Assembly (NCBI RefSeq): GCF_032268605.1
Contig: NZ_CP130318.1
Span: 3,752,001 to 3,816,000, forward strand
DNA length: 64,000 nucleotides
Direction: 5' to 3'
From: Paenibacillus aurantius
GTDB taxonomy: Bacteria; Bacillota; Bacilli; Paenibacillales; NBRC-103111
Shown here: positions 34,144-42,628 of the stretch, piece after piece
How positions within the stretch are numbered: the stretch's first letter is position 1
How the letters are laid out: the number at the start of each line of letters is the position of its first letter
Notes under the pieces: model-generated
What the model was told of the DNA's origin: nothing
The model's database searches: none
What the model saw: the letters and a program-made list of their open reading frames with translations, nothing else
Program-made: the position numbers and the translations under genes

Positions 34144-34791
34144 TCAAATAGCATAGCTGTGCATAATCCATTGGCTGAAAAGCCGGAAGATAGCCTCCAG
34201 GTAATGCTGCCCAAGCGGAGTAACCAACATGACCGTTAGCAGAAAAAAGCTTCCCCAGGCAAAGGCCCCTTTTCTTTCCTCCGCCGGCTTCCCCGCCGTA
34301 ACCAGAATGGCTTTGGCCGCATCCATCGGGTACAAGGGAAGCAGGTTAAGAATGCAGAGAAGGATGCTGACGATAAAGCAGTAGTGGAGGGTCTCTTTCA
34401 GCAAAAGCACGGCCCAGGTCGCCGGCCCGCTTTCCTCAAAGGGTACGGCAAAATACAGCCACCAGAACAGAAGCCCAAGCAGAAAGTAAAGAATCGGGCC
34501 CATCCCATAGACGAGCCATGTGCTGAGGCGCGGGCTCTTGCGGAAGTTCGCCGGGGTCACGGGAACCGGCCGTCCCCAGCCGTATGGACCGAACAGAATC
34601 ATGGCAAGGCCCAGGAAGTCCAAATGCGCGGCCGGATTGAGCGTGACCCTCCCCTGCTCCTTGGCCGTCCTGTCGCCAAAGGCCAGAGCCAGAGCCCCCT
34701 GCATGAAATCATGCAGGGTCACGACCAGAACAAAGGCCGCGACCCGGTAGAGGAGCGTTTCAAAATCGAGAAAAGGAGAAGCAACCTCCAT
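34144..34791 (-). CDS. Site-2-protease-like (M50) membrane protein with degenerate active site
   Basis: A 215-residue membrane protein with about six spans and the layout of short M50/YwhC-type site-2 proteases (PYGWGRPVPVTPANFR, YGMGPILYF, ILCILNLLPLYPMD). The zinc-binding HExxH motif is replaced by HDFMQ near residue 27, losing Glu and the second His, and the LDG motif reads MDAAK. It is therefore probably not a working protease of the usual type. ATG at 34791 overlaps the ribH stop by one base, and scpA follows at 15 bases. It stands where B. subtilis has ribT. Its role is unknown. Confidence 0.75.
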   Translation of the reverse strand: MEVASPFLDFETLLYRVAAFVLVVTLHDFMQGALALAFGDRTAKEQGRVTLNPAAHLDFLGLAMILFGPYGWGRPVPVTPANFRKSPRLSTWLVYGMGPILYFLLGLLFWWLYFAVPFEESGPATWAVLLLKETLHYCFIVSILLCILNLLPLYPMDAAKAILVTAGKPAEERKGAFAWGSFFLLTVMLVTPLGQHYLEAIFRLFSQWIMHSYAI

Positions 34792-35261
34792 CAGGCTTTC
34801 AGTTGCTTGACCAGATTTGCCATCTCAATGGCAGCCGCTGCCGCTTCCCAGCCTTTGTTGCCGGCCTTCGTACCGGCGCGCTCGATAGCCTGCTCAATGG
34901 AATCCGTCGTCAGGACGCCGAAAATCGTCGGCACGCCGGTTTTGAGATTGATCGCCGCCACCCCTTTGGAGACCTCGCTGCACACATAATCGAAGTGAGG
35001 CGTCGATCCGCGGATCACCGCGCCGATTGTAATGACGGCATCATACCGTCCGCTTTCGGCCAATTTCTGGGCAACAAGCGGGATTTCGAACGCTCCCGGT
35101 ACCCAGGCCACATCCACGTCGGCTTCCCCGGCTCCGTGACGCTTGAAGGCGTCCAGCGCGCCGGAGAGAAGCTTTCCGGTGATAAACTCGTTAAAGCGGC
35201 CGGCTACTATCCCATATTTCGCATTCTCCGAAACCAAATGTCCTTCATAAATTCTACCCAT
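34791..35261 (-). CDS. ribH: 6,7-dimethyl-8-ribityllumazine synthase
   Basis: Penultimate enzyme of riboflavin synthesis; condenses the aminopyrimidine with dihydroxybutanone phosphate and usually forms a 60-subunit capsid. The 156-residue product has [31 protein letters not shown] and the catalytic-His region [15 protein letters not shown] at 35261 was preferred to one 12 bases upstream, whose GAGAGG would touch the start codon. Transcribed with ribD-ribE-ribBA from the FMN riboswitch. Confidence 0.95.
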   Translation of the reverse strand: MGRIYEGHLVSENAKYGIVAGRFNEFITGKLLSGALDAFKRHGAGEADVDVAWVPGAFEIPLVAQKLAESGRYDAVITIGAVIRGSTPHFDYVCSEVSKGVAAINLKTGVPTIFGVLTTDSIEQAIERAGTKAGNKGWEAAAAAIEMANLVKQLKA

Positions 35262-35304
35262 GGTTCTCTTCATCCTCTCAACGGTTAAATAACGGTGTAT
35301 GGTT

Positions 35305-35340
35305 CTGGTGCTTTATCCGGTAACTTTATTGGCGAGAAGC
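35305..35340 (+). repeat. Arm A of a long inverted repeat flanking ribD-ribE-ribBA
   Basis: The first 29 bases (35305-35333) match the reverse complement of 38469-38497 at 27 positions; similarity extends to about 36 bases. Arm A lies between ribBA and ribH. Within the same spacer a second, shorter complement (CGGATAAGGCA, 35354-35364) can fold back on it. Confidence 0.75.
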
Positions 35341-35371
35341 TGAACTTCATTTGCGGATAAGGCATTGGCGC

Positions 35372-36607
35372 TTACTTGGCGGAGGTTTCGTTCTGTTCCA
35401 CAAAGGTCAGCATATGGCCAAGCTTCTCCTGCTTCGTATGAAGGTAGTTCGTGTTGTCTTCGTTCTCCTTCATCTGCAGCGGCACCCGTTCCACCACTTC
35501 CATGCCGTAGCCTTCCAGGCCTTTGATTTTGCGCGGATTGTTCGTTAAGAGCCGGATCTGGCGCACTCCGATATCCTTCAAAATCTGGGCCCCGATTCCA
35601 TAATCCCGCAGGTCGGGAGCAAAGCCTAGTTTAATATTCGCGTCGACCGTGTCCAATCCTTCTTCCTGGAGACGGTAAGCTTTCAGCTTGTTAATAAGGC
35701 CGATTCCTCTTCCCTCCTGGCGCATATAGAGAAGGACGCCGGTGCCCTCTTCCTCAATGCGCTGCAGAGCGGCTTCCAGCTGGGGTCCGCAGTCGCAGCG
35801 GTGGGAGTGGAAGACATCGCCCGTCAGGCATTCGGAGTGGACGCGGACAAGCACGGGGACGGAGCCGTCAATCGTACCTTTGACCAGCGCCACATGCTCC
35901 TTGCCGTCGACCTCATTCGTATAGGCGATGGCCCGGAACGTTCCGGCATCGGTCGGCATGCGGACTTCGACCTCACGGGTCACCAGCTTCTCCTTCTCAT
36001 TGCGGTAGCGGATCAGATCGCGGATCGTAATGAGCTTCAGGCCGTGCTCCCGGGCAAACTTCATGAGATCGGGGACGCGCGCCATCGTTCCGTCTTCCTT
36101 GATCACTTCGCAGATGACCGCGGCCGGGTATGATCCGCACATCCGGGCGAGATCCACCGCGGCTTCCGTATGACCCGCACGGCGGAGCACTCCGCCATTC
36201 TTCGCCACGAGCGGGAAAATATGCCCCGGCCGGCGGAATTCATGAGCCTTCGTGGCCGGGTCGATCAGCGCCTGTACGGTCCTCGACCGTTCATGCGCGG
36301 AAATGCCGGTAGACGTATCCGCATGATCGACGGAAACCGTGAACGCCGTTCCGTGGTAATCGGTGTTGCGGGCCACCATCGGAGGAAGATCCAGCTCCTT
36401 CGCCCGCTCCTCGGTGATTGGAACGCAGACCAGGCCGCGGCCTTCCTTGATCATAAAGTTGATGACTTCCGGGGTAGCCTTGTCGGCCAAGGCGATAAAA
36501 TCTCCTTCGTTCTCCCGGTCCTCATCGTCCACGACGATAATGACTTTCCCCATCATCAAATCATAAATGGCTTCTTCGATCAAATCAAATTTTATCTCTT
36601 CTGACAT
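35372..36607 (-). CDS. ribBA: Bifunctional 3,4-dihydroxy-2-butanone 4-phosphate synthase / GTP cyclohydrolase II
   Basis: Makes both precursors of riboflavin. The 411-residue product has an N-terminal DHBP synthase domain ([36 protein letters not shown]) and a C-terminal GTP cyclohydrolase II domain with the zinc site [15 protein letters not shown] and [14 protein letters not shown] at 36607 has AAAGGAGTGGTAACC upstream; the frame extends further but into ribE. It follows ribE by 20 bases. Called ribA in B. subtilis. Confidence 0.96.
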   Translation of the reverse strand: MSEEIKFDLIEEAIYDLMMGKVIIVVDDEDRENEGDFIALADKATPEVINFMIKEGRGLVCVPITEERAKELDLPPMVARNTDYHGTAFTVSVDHADTSTGISAHERSRTVQALIDPATKAHEFRRPGHIFPLVAKNGGVLRRAGHTEAAVDLARMCGSYPAAVICEVIKEDGTMARVPDLMKFAREHGLKLITIRDLIRYRNEKEKLVTREVEVRMPTDAGTFRAIAYTNEVDGKEHVALVKGTIDGSVPVLVRVHSECLTGDVFHSHRCDCGPQLEAALQRIEEEGTGVLLYMRQEGRGIGLINKLKAYRLQEEGLDTVDANIKLGFAPDLRDYGIGAQILKDIGVRQIRLLTNNPRKIKGLEGYGMEVVERVPLQMKENEDNTNYLHTKQEKLGHMLTFVEQNETSAK

Positions 36608-36627
36608 GGTTACCACTCCTTTGCTCT

Positions 36628-37290
36628 TTACCTGAAGCCGTGCTCGGCGAGGAAGCTTTCCGTTAGGCGTCCCGTCTTCCTGACCGGCTCCCCCGCCTCG
36701 CGGAAGGTCAACAGGCGTTCGAGGTACTTGCCCATCATGTCGCATTCCACGTTCACCATATCTCCCGGCTGCTTATCCGCCAGTATCGTTTGAGCCAGCG
36801 TGTGCGGGATGATGGAGACGCTGAACGTCGCATCCGTAACCCGGATGACCGTCAAGCTTATGCCGTCCAGGGTGATGGAACCGCGGGGAACGATATACTT
36901 GAGGGCCCCCGCATCGTCAGGCTCAACGGTGAACACGACGGCGTTCTCTTCCGGCTGCCGGCCGGTTATCGTCCCGGGGGAATCCACGTGGCCCTGCACC
37001 ATATGGCCTCCATACCGGCCGTTGGCAGCCATCGCCCTCTCCAGGTTGACCCGGTCGCCCGGCTTAAGCCCCTTCAGATTCGTATGGCGGTACGTTTCCG
37101 GCATGACATCCATGGTGACGGACGAGCGGTCGAACGCGACCACCGTCAGGCAGACTCCATTGACGGAAATGCTGTCCCCGAGATGAACGTCCTCCAGTAT
37201 CTTGGAAGCGGCTATGGTCAGGATCATCGCCTGCCCTTGACGGGCAATCCGGGACATCGTGCCAATTTCTTCAATAATTCCTGTAAACAT
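36628..37290 (-). CDS. ribE: Riboflavin synthase alpha subunit
   Basis: Last step of riboflavin synthesis: dismutation of two lumazine molecules. The 220-residue product starts [12 protein letters not shown], has two lumazine-binding barrels each with a VNGVCLTVV or LDGISLTVI strand, and VQGHVD. ATG at 37290 overlaps the ribD stop by one base. Called ribB in B. subtilis. Confidence 0.96.
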   Translation of the reverse strand: MFTGIIEEIGTMSRIARQGQAMILTIAASKILEDVHLGDSISVNGVCLTVVAFDRSSVTMDVMPETYRHTNLKGLKPGDRVNLERAMAANGRYGGHMVQGHVDSPGTITGRQPEENAVVFTVEPDDAGALKYIVPRGSITLDGISLTVIRVTDATFSVSIIPHTLAQTILADKQPGDMVNVECDMMGKYLERLLTFREAGEPVRKTGRLTESFLAEHGFR

Positions 37291-38399
37291 CAAGGCTTCT
37301 CCTTTCCATACACGGGATAGCCGGTAAGGCAAATGTCTTCTCCATACATCTCCACCTCGGTCCGTTCGAGCCGGATGGCGTCATCCATCCGCTCGAATCC
37401 GCCGAATTGGAAATTGCCCGGTGCGTCGGCACCTCCAATGATTTTGGGAGCGTAGAAGAGGATGCACTTGTCGATCAAGCCCGCTTCCAGCATGGCTCCG
37501 TTAAGCTTGCCTCCGCCCTCGAGCAGAACGGAGGCGATCTCGAGCTTCCCCAGAAGCTCCAGGGCAAGCGGCAGATCGACCTTCGGCCCTTCTCCGGCCG
37601 TGACCAGCTCGGCCCCGGCCGCTTCAAGCAGAAGGCGGCGGTCCTTCGGCGCCTGTTCCGTCGTGAGCAGGATGACCTTCCCCTGCTGGTTAAAGAGCCT
37701 CGATTCCGGATTCGTACGGAGGGTCGAATCCACGATCACCTTGACCGGATGGAGAGCCGGGACGCTGAGGCGGGTCGTGAGGGACGGGTCGTCGGCAATC
37801 ACCGTCTCCACTCCGGCCATGATGGCCTGGTGCCGGTGACGCAGCGTGTGAACGAATTCACGCGAGTGCTCATTCGTGATCCACTTGCTGTCCCCCGTCC
37901 GGCTCGCAATGCGGCCGTCGAGCGTGCTGGCCGTCTTCAGCGTAACGAACGGCCGGCCGGTCACGATGTACTTGTTGTACATCTCGTTCAGCCTCCGGGC
38001 CTCTTCCTCGCGGACCCCGACCGTCACCTCGACGCCGTTTGCCCGCAAGCGGGCGATGCCGGTTCCCGCCACCTTCGGATTGGGGTCCTGGCAGGCCACC
38101 ACGACGCGGGCTACCTTCTCCGCGATCAGCCGGTCGCTGCACGGCGGGGTCCGGCCGAAGTGGGAGCACGGTTCGAGCGTGACATAAGCCGTGCTGCCTT
38201 CAGCGTTCTTCCCGGCCATCTGCAAGGCATGGACCTCGGCATGAGCGGCTCCCCGCTCCAGATGGGCCCCCATGCCGACAATGCGGCCGTCCTTGACGAT
38301 CACGCAGCCCACAACAGGATTGATCCCGGTCTGGCCTCTTGCGCCCCGTGCCAGGTTCAAGGCCAGATCCATGTAATAGTCATGATTCAACAAGTCCAT
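37290..38399 (-). CDS. ribD: Bifunctional pyrimidine deaminase/reductase RibD
   Basis: Second and third steps of riboflavin synthesis: deamination of the GTP cyclohydrolase product and NADPH-dependent reduction. The 369-residue product has the deaminase zinc motifs HAEVHAL and EPCSHFGRTPPC and the reductase domain with TLDGRIA and GAGVETV-like segments near the C-terminal half. ATG at 38399 has GGTGGGAAGC upstream, a modest site. It is the first structural gene after the FMN riboswitch. Confidence 0.95.
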   Translation of the reverse strand: MDLLNHDYYMDLALNLARGARGQTGINPVVGCVIVKDGRIVGMGAHLERGAAHAEVHALQMAGKNAEGSTAYVTLEPCSHFGRTPPCSDRLIAEKVARVVVACQDPNPKVAGTGIARLRANGVEVTVGVREEEARRLNEMYNKYIVTGRPFVTLKTASTLDGRIASRTGDSKWITNEHSREFVHTLRHRHQAIMAGVETVIADDPSLTTRLSVPALHPVKVIVDSTLRTNPESRLFNQQGKVILLTTEQAPKDRRLLLEAAGAELVTAGEGPKVDLPLALELLGKLEIASVLLEGGGKLNGAMLEAGLIDKCILFYAPKIIGGADAPGNFQFGGFERMDDAIRLERTEVEMYGEDICLTGYPVYGKEKP

Positions 38400-38461
38400 G
38401 CTTCCCACCCGCCTTGCCCGTTTAATGGATTCCCCATCCCCTAATGCCTTACTTTTCGTGC

Positions 38462-38497
38462 GCATCTTGCCAACAAAGTTACCGGATAAGGCACCAG
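38462..38497 (-). repeat. Arm B of the inverted repeat flanking ribD-ribE-ribBA
   Basis: Read on the minus strand, 38497-38469 matches arm A (35305-35333, plus strand) at 27 of 29 bases. In the rib mRNA the two arms are complementary, one mismatch being a G-U wobble. Arm B lies between the riboswitch terminator and the ribD start. Confidence 0.75.
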
Positions 38498-38504
38498 GCC
38501 AAAC

Positions 38505-38535
38505 CAAAAAGCCCCTGTTTTCGTGACAGGGGCTT
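38505..38535 (-). terminator. Terminator of the FMN riboswitch expression platform
   Basis: Ten-base perfect stem AAGCCCCTGT / ACAGGGGCTT (38509-38518, 38526-38535) and a T-run on the minus strand, about 200 bases after the aptamer and 110 bases before ribD. Confidence 0.88.
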
Positions 38536-38731
38536 GAATGGTAAAAGGAAGCGGCAAGGAAAGAAGAAAGCTCCGAACGAAGCTTTCCAAACGCATAGAA
38601 GCCTCCCCTTGTAGGGAAGCCCGGCTTTGCTCACTGGCAAGCCAACCGAAGAAGACCGTTGTTCGGGTTCTCCTCAACCTGGCCTTTGCATGTGAAAAAA
38701 AGAACAAAACCTGCGCGTTTCCTTGCTGCTT

Positions 38732-38905
38732 TCTCCTTCTCCCATCCAGACTATACTGTCGGTCCCGGATTCACACCAGGTCCACCGGCTGACGGGTCAT
38801 AAGGCTGCATACGAATGCTCGCCGTCAGCACGGGTCACGGACTGACCGGGAACGTCAACCGTTCCCGGATCACCGCCGGTAGGGAATTTCACCCTGCCCC
38901 GAAGG
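38732..38905 (-). promoter_or_regulatory. FMN riboswitch (RFN element) of the rib operon
   Basis: On the minus strand the leader contains the conserved RFN blocks: GGGGCAGGGTGAAATTCCC, GACCGGCGGT-type block (here ACCGGCGGTGATC), CCCGTCAGCCGGTGGACC region, GGTGTGAATCCGGGACCGACAG and TATAGTCTGGATGGGAGAAGG. It binds FMN and attenuates rib transcription. Stretch 38536-38731 between aptamer and terminator holds no recognisable gene. The promoter must lie near or within the end of ppiB; TACAAT at 38906-38911 is too close to be convincing. Confidence 0.96.
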
Positions 38906-38945
38906 ATTGTATCTATGTTATTCGTTGACTTGCCCGGTAGGTACC

Positions 38946-39377
38946 TTAAACCTCTACCACTTGGACCGTTTCCATCTTGTCGCGGCCCTGGAACTTGTCT
39001 ACGTGCTCCATGCCTTTGATGACTTTGCCGAAGACGGTATGCTGCCCGTCCAGATGCGGCTGCGGCGCATAGCAGATGTAGAATTGGCTTCCGCCCGTGT
39101 TGCGGCCGGCATGTGCCATCGCGAGGGTCCCGCGCTCGTGCTTGTTCGGGTTGATCTCGCAGTTGATCTGGTAGCCGGGGCCACCGGTGCCCGTTCCGTT
39201 AGGGCAGCCGCCCTGGGCTACGAAGCCGGGGATAACACGGTGGAAGACAAGGCCGTTGTAGAAGCCGGAATTGGCCAGCTTCTCAAAGTTGGCTACCGTG
39301 TTAGGAGCATCTTTCTCGAACAGCTCGATGACGACTTCGTCGCCGTTTGCCATTTTGATCTGGGCTTGTTTGGTCAT
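38946..39377 (-). CDS. ppiB: Peptidyl-prolyl cis-trans isomerase (cyclophilin)
   Basis: Cytoplasmic cyclophilin that speeds proline isomerisation in protein folding. The 143-residue product is a compact single domain with [13 protein letters not shown] (active-site Arg), [16 protein letters not shown] and [11 protein letters not shown]. The ATG has CAGGAGGAAATCCAATC upstream and lies 27 bases after lysA. lysA and ppiB are also neighbours in B. subtilis. Confidence 0.96.
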   Translation of the reverse strand: MTKQAQIKMANGDEVVIELFEKDAPNTVANFEKLANSGFYNGLVFHRVIPGFVAQGGCPNGTGTGGPGYQINCEINPNKHERGTLAMAHAGRNTGGSQFYICYAPQPHLDGQHTVFGKVIKGMEHVDKFQGRDKMETVQVVEV

Positions 39378-39403
39378 GATTGGATTTCCTCCTGTGCTGC
39401 GAT

Positions 39404-40741
39404 TTATGGGGTAGTGTTAACGGCTTCCTTGCACAACCGGGCCGGAATGACGTCGTTGCCGGTGATGTCCTCGTAAGACTCCCGCTTGACGATGACGTCG
39501 GCTTGGCCGTCCTTGACGAAGACGACGGCCGGGCGGCGGATCCGGTTGTAGTTGCTTGCCATAGCATAATTATAGGCTCCCGTGCTCGCCACCGCAAGCA
39601 GATCGCCCGGGTTGACCTTGGGCAGGCTCACATCCCAGATCAGCATATCTCCGCTCTCGCAGCATTTGCCGGCGATGGAGACCGTCTCTTCGTCCTTATC
39701 CCGCGCCCGGTTGGCCAGCATCGCCTCGTATTGGGACTGGTAGAGCGCCGGGCGCGGATTGTCCGTCATTCCGCCGTCGACGGCCACGTATTTGCGGACG
39801 CCGGGAATGTCCTTCGTGCTCCCCACCGTGTATAGAGTGGTTCCCGAATCGCCCACGATGCTGCGGCCCGGTTCAATCCAGATTTCCGGCACCGGATAGT
39901 CGTGGCTTGTGAAATGGGAGAGGATATTTTCCGTAATGGCTTTGACATAATCGCCGACCGGAAGAGGCGTGTCTCCCTCTACATAACGAATGCCGAAGCC
40001 GCCGCCCAGGTTCACGACCTTGAAGGTCACCCCGAGCTCGGAACGAACGCGGGTCGCAAAGCCGATCATCTTCTCTCCGGCCAGCTTGAAGCCCTCTACC
40101 TCGAAGATCTGGGAGCCGATATGAGAGTGAATGCCAAGCAGGTCGATATGGGGAAGCTTGGAAGCCTCTTCCACCGCCCGGAAGGCGGAGCCGTTGTTCA
40201 TGTTGAAGCCGAACTTCGAATCCTCCTGGCCCGTCGTGATATATTCATGCGTATGGGCCTCCACGCCCGGCGTGAGGCGCAGCAGAATGCGGGCGCACTT
40301 CTTATGGTCGGCGGCGATGGCGTTCAGAAGGTGAAGCTCGGTAAAGTTATCGACGACGAAGCATCCGATCCCGGCATCCAAGGCCATCTCGATTTCGTAG
40401 GGCGTCTTGTTGTTCCCGTGGAAATGAATCCGCTCCGGCGGGAACCCGGCCTGCAGGGCGGTATGAAGCTCCCCGTCGGATACGACGTCGAGCGAAAGGC
40501 CTTCCTCCTCCACCAGCCGGCACATGGCCATGACACAAAAGGCTTTGCTCGCATAGGCCACCTGGAAGGAAAGCCCGGAGGCCCGGAAAGCTTGGACGAA
40601 TTCCCGGCATCTTTGGCGGATGAGCGCCTCGTCCATGACATATAACGGAGTGCCGAACTGCGCGGCAAGCTCCATCGTATCGCAGCCGCCGATCTGAAGG
40701 TGGCCCTGTCCGTTGATTTGACTCGTTCCGTGTAGGTACAT
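39404..40741 (-). CDS. lysA: Diaminopimelate decarboxylase
   Basis: Final step of lysine synthesis: PLP-dependent decarboxylation of meso-diaminopimelate. The 445-residue product shows VAYASKAF (PLP lysine near residue 60), [30 protein letters not shown] and CCESGD. ATG at 40741 has AGAGGAACC upstream. A sigma-A promoter lies 40 bases before it. Since meso-diaminopimelate also feeds peptidoglycan and dipicolinate synthesis, its place beside sporulation genes fits the conserved Bacillus order. Confidence 0.96.
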   Translation of the reverse strand: MYLHGTSQINGQGHLQIGGCDTMELAAQFGTPLYVMDEALIRQRCREFVQAFRASGLSFQVAYASKAFCVMAMCRLVEEEGLSLDVVSDGELHTALQAGFPPERIHFHGNNKTPYEIEMALDAGIGCFVVDNFTELHLLNAIAADHKKCARILLRLTPGVEAHTHEYITTGQEDSKFGFNMNNGSAFRAVEEASKLPHIDLLGIHSHIGSQIFEVEGFKLAGEKMIGFATRVRSELGVTFKVVNLGGGFGIRYVEGDTPLPVGDYVKAITENILSHFTSHDYPVPEIWIEPGRSIVGDSGTTLYTVGSTKDIPGVRKYVAVDGGMTDNPRPALYQSQYEAMLANRARDKDEETVSIAGKCCESGDMLIWDVSLPKVNPGDLLAVASTGAYNYAMASNYNRIRRPAVVFVKDGQADVIVKRESYEDITGNDVIPARLCKEAVNTTP

Positions 40742-40781
40742 GACTGGTTCCTCTTTCATCCGTAAAATCGTTTTACTTATT

Positions 40782-40810
40782 AAAGTAACATACGGATACG
40801 GATCTGACAA
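40782..40810 (-). promoter_or_regulatory. Promoter of lysA
   Basis: Minus strand TTGTCA (40805-40810), 17 bp, TACTTT (40782-40787), about 40 bases before the lysA start. Confidence 0.55.
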
Positions 40811-40840
40811 TCCTGACAGGTACCGTGTTTTTCCGGCCTT

Positions 40841-41260
40841 TCAATAGACAAGCCATTCGAACAAAGACCCGAGCACCTTCCCGAGAATCATCGCGAACAG
40901 CATATGCATCATATACTTCTTCATGCCGATCCGTTTAGCCAGGATGGGGAGAACATTGATCACCTCGGTTAGGGCCGCCGCCAGAAGGCCCACGAAGCCT
41001 CCGGCGAGCAGGCCGGTCACGACCGTCGAGAACAGCGTTAGCCGGCCCGCCCAGTTGAAGAAGTCGGCAAAGGTCCAATACAGCGAACCGGCTATGACCG
41101 AGCCTTCGTACCAATGAATATAACGGTGAGACCGGGTCACCTGGGTGAGCCTCGGAATAATGTCCAGCACGACGAGAAACGCCACCATCCCGCTTCCGAC
41201 GGCAATTCCGCCCGCGAGCCCGATCAGAATCTCCAGCAGATCAAGAACGGTTGTCCACAT
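40841..41260 (-). CDS. spoVAB: Stage V sporulation protein AB
   Basis: Inner-spore-membrane protein of the SpoVA group, involved in dipicolinate uptake or release. The 139-residue product has four membrane spans, with VVLDIIPRLTQVTRSHRYI near residue 30 and a Gly-rich span GLLAGGFVGLLAAAL. ATG at 41260 is preferred because the in-frame ATG at 41272 touches the AAGG site; the gene overlaps the end of spoVAA. Unlike in B. subtilis, no spoVAC-AF follow: the next gene is lysA. Confidence 0.88.
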   Translation of the reverse strand: MWTTVLDLLEILIGLAGGIAVGSGMVAFLVVLDIIPRLTQVTRSHRYIHWYEGSVIAGSLYWTFADFFNWAGRLTLFSTVVTGLLAGGFVGLLAAALTEVINVLPILAKRIGMKKYMMHMLFAMILGKVLGSLFEWLVY

Positions 41261-41894
41261 GGGCTTCGGCATCCTTCTTCCCCTGCAGCTTCATATACTC
41301 TTCGGTGATGATATAGTGATTCATGTTCTCCTGGTAAAGAAACATCTCCACCTCCAGAGGACTTGGCTCTTCGTTGAACTTCTTCTTGAACAAATGATTG
41401 AAGAAGAGAACCATCCCGATTCCGATGCCGAGCGAATAGGGAATCTGCAGAAAATACGGATGCTCGGACTGACGGCCGGTCAACAGCTCGTAGATGCGCT
41501 GGTGAACCTTGAGCATGCTCACGTCGGCATGAAAGTTCATAATCGCGAGACCTGATCCGATAAAAAGCACAAGCCAGACCAGCACGACAAGGACCAGGCG
41601 GGGAGGCTTGGGTTTGGCGGCGATCTCCACCAGGGCATGAGGCTCTCCGTAGTGCTCGATGACCAGATGCGGGGCGACGGCTTTTATGGCACGGATGACT
41701 TCCAGAATATCGATCAGAAGCATATTGCCGTCCAGAGGACCGGGCTGCCGGATGATCAAGCTCTTCAGCTTATGGTCCCATTCCGGCCCGGTCAGCAGCT
41801 GGGCAATCTGGCTAAGGCGGATGGGCTCGTCCGGATTCAGGGCTGTCCTCTTACGGAAGCGGATATAGAGCACGGAATTGTCGGGTTGGTCCAC
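41241..41894 (-). CDS. spoVAA: Stage V sporulation protein AA
   Basis: SpoVA component with an N-terminal cytoplasmic domain and a membrane part. The 217-residue product begins VYIRFRKR-like (VLYIRFRKRTALNPDEPIRL), has spans near residues 105-122 and 155-172, and the segment NFHADVSMLKVHQRIYELLTG. The start is GTG at 41894 with AGAGGTGAT upstream. A sigma-G-type promoter precedes it, so it can be transcribed apart from the sigF operon. Confidence 0.9.
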   Translation of the reverse strand: MDQPDNSVLYIRFRKRTALNPDEPIRLSQIAQLLTGPEWDHKLKSLIIRQPGPLDGNMLLIDILEVIRAIKAVAPHLVIEHYGEPHALVEIAAKPKPPRLVLVVLVWLVLFIGSGLAIMNFHADVSMLKVHQRIYELLTGRQSEHPYFLQIPYSLGIGIGMVLFFNHLFKKKFNEEPSPLEVEMFLYQENMNHYIITEEYMKLQGKKDAEAHVDNRS

Positions 41895-41966
41895 TCTCCA
41901 TCACCTCTTTGGCTGGCGTCTCCCCCCCTCGTCCATTCATCAGGGAGGAAGCCGCACTCTTTAACA

Positions 41967-41996
41967 AAGTATGCCAAAAAGGGAAGACAATTATGT
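41967..41996 (-). promoter_or_regulatory. Candidate sigma-G promoter of spoVAA-spoVAB
   Basis: Minus strand ACATA (41992-41996), 18 bp, CATACTT (41967-41973), close to the sigma-G pattern CATnnTA, about 75 bases before spoVAA. B. subtilis spoVA is sigma-G dependent. Confidence 0.5.
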
Positions 41997-42044
41997 CCCG
42001 TCGGGCGGGATTCCCTGCGTACTGGAAGAGGCAGGGTCCGGCCG

Positions 42045-42479
42045 CTAATGGATCTCGTAGCCAAAGTAGGCGGCAAACCGGATGCGCAGCTCCGCCTCCA
42101 CAAAGACCCAGCGGAGAAAGACGCGGTCGCTGTAGCCTTGGTAGACGTAGAGATGGCGGATTCCCTCCTCATCCTTCGTTTCCAGATAAACCTGGACACC
42201 CCGGCGGCGCAGCTGCCTACGGACAGCAGTTAAATCGGTATGTACGGTCTTCATGACCTTATCGAGCATTTCGAGATAGGCCGCTTTCAGCTTCATCGTG
42301 CTGCTCTCGATTTTTATGCGGTTGCGCTCCAGCACGGTCAGCAGAATCGGCAGAAGGATGAACTCCTTGATCAGCGCCTGATCCTGAAGTCCCAAGGTTC
42401 CGGGGACGCGAAAAGCGGACTCCCCGGCCGCCGCCCCGGCAAGCCGGGCGGAAGGTTCGGATGTCGGTTCCTGCTCCAT
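42045..42479 (-). CDS. Unknown protein encoded between sigF and spoVAA
   Basis: A 144-residue soluble protein. The first 25 residues are low-complexity; then a hydrophobic helix (ALIKEFILLPILLTVLERN), a helical region and a basic QLRRRG stretch, ending in an aromatic-rich C-terminus (VFLRWVFVEAELRIRFAAYFG). ATG at 42479 has GGGAGGACAG upstream. It lies after the sigF terminator, so it needs readthrough or its own promoter. There is no counterpart at this position in B. subtilis. I do not recognise the family. Confidence 0.6.
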   Translation of the reverse strand: MEQEPTSEPSARLAGAAAGESAFRVPGTLGLQDQALIKEFILLPILLTVLERNRIKIESSTMKLKAAYLEMLDKVMKTVHTDLTAVRRQLRRRGVQVYLETKDEEGIRHLYVYQGYSDRVFLRWVFVEAELRIRFAAYFGYEIH

Positions 42480-42594
42480 AAGACTGTCCTCCCAATCGGA
42501 ACGTTTGTTCTTATTATATGCGCCCTTGACTATCTTATGCAATTCTCTTTAGGGCCCGAGCCCTATTTCTTCCCCGCTTTCCCTTTCTCCACAG

Positions 42595-42628
42595 AAAAAA
42601 GACCAAATCGTCATTGGGCGATTTGGTC
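42595..42628 (-). terminator. Terminator of the spoIIA operon, nested in the end of sigF
   Basis: Ten-base perfect stem GACCAAATCG / CGATTTGGTC (42601-42610, 42619-42628) and six T residues on the minus strand. The sigF stop codon (42611-42613) lies in the loop. Confidence 0.9.

Noticed and set aside
38441-38707. 88-codon open frame in the rib leader
   Set aside because: It spans the riboswitch terminator and arm B, has no ribosome site of note and a composition unlike neighbouring proteins; the leader RNA explains the sequence.
38906-38911. TACAAT as -10 box of the rib operon
   Set aside because: Transcription would begin inside the first helix of the FMN aptamer and destroy it; a start further upstream is required.
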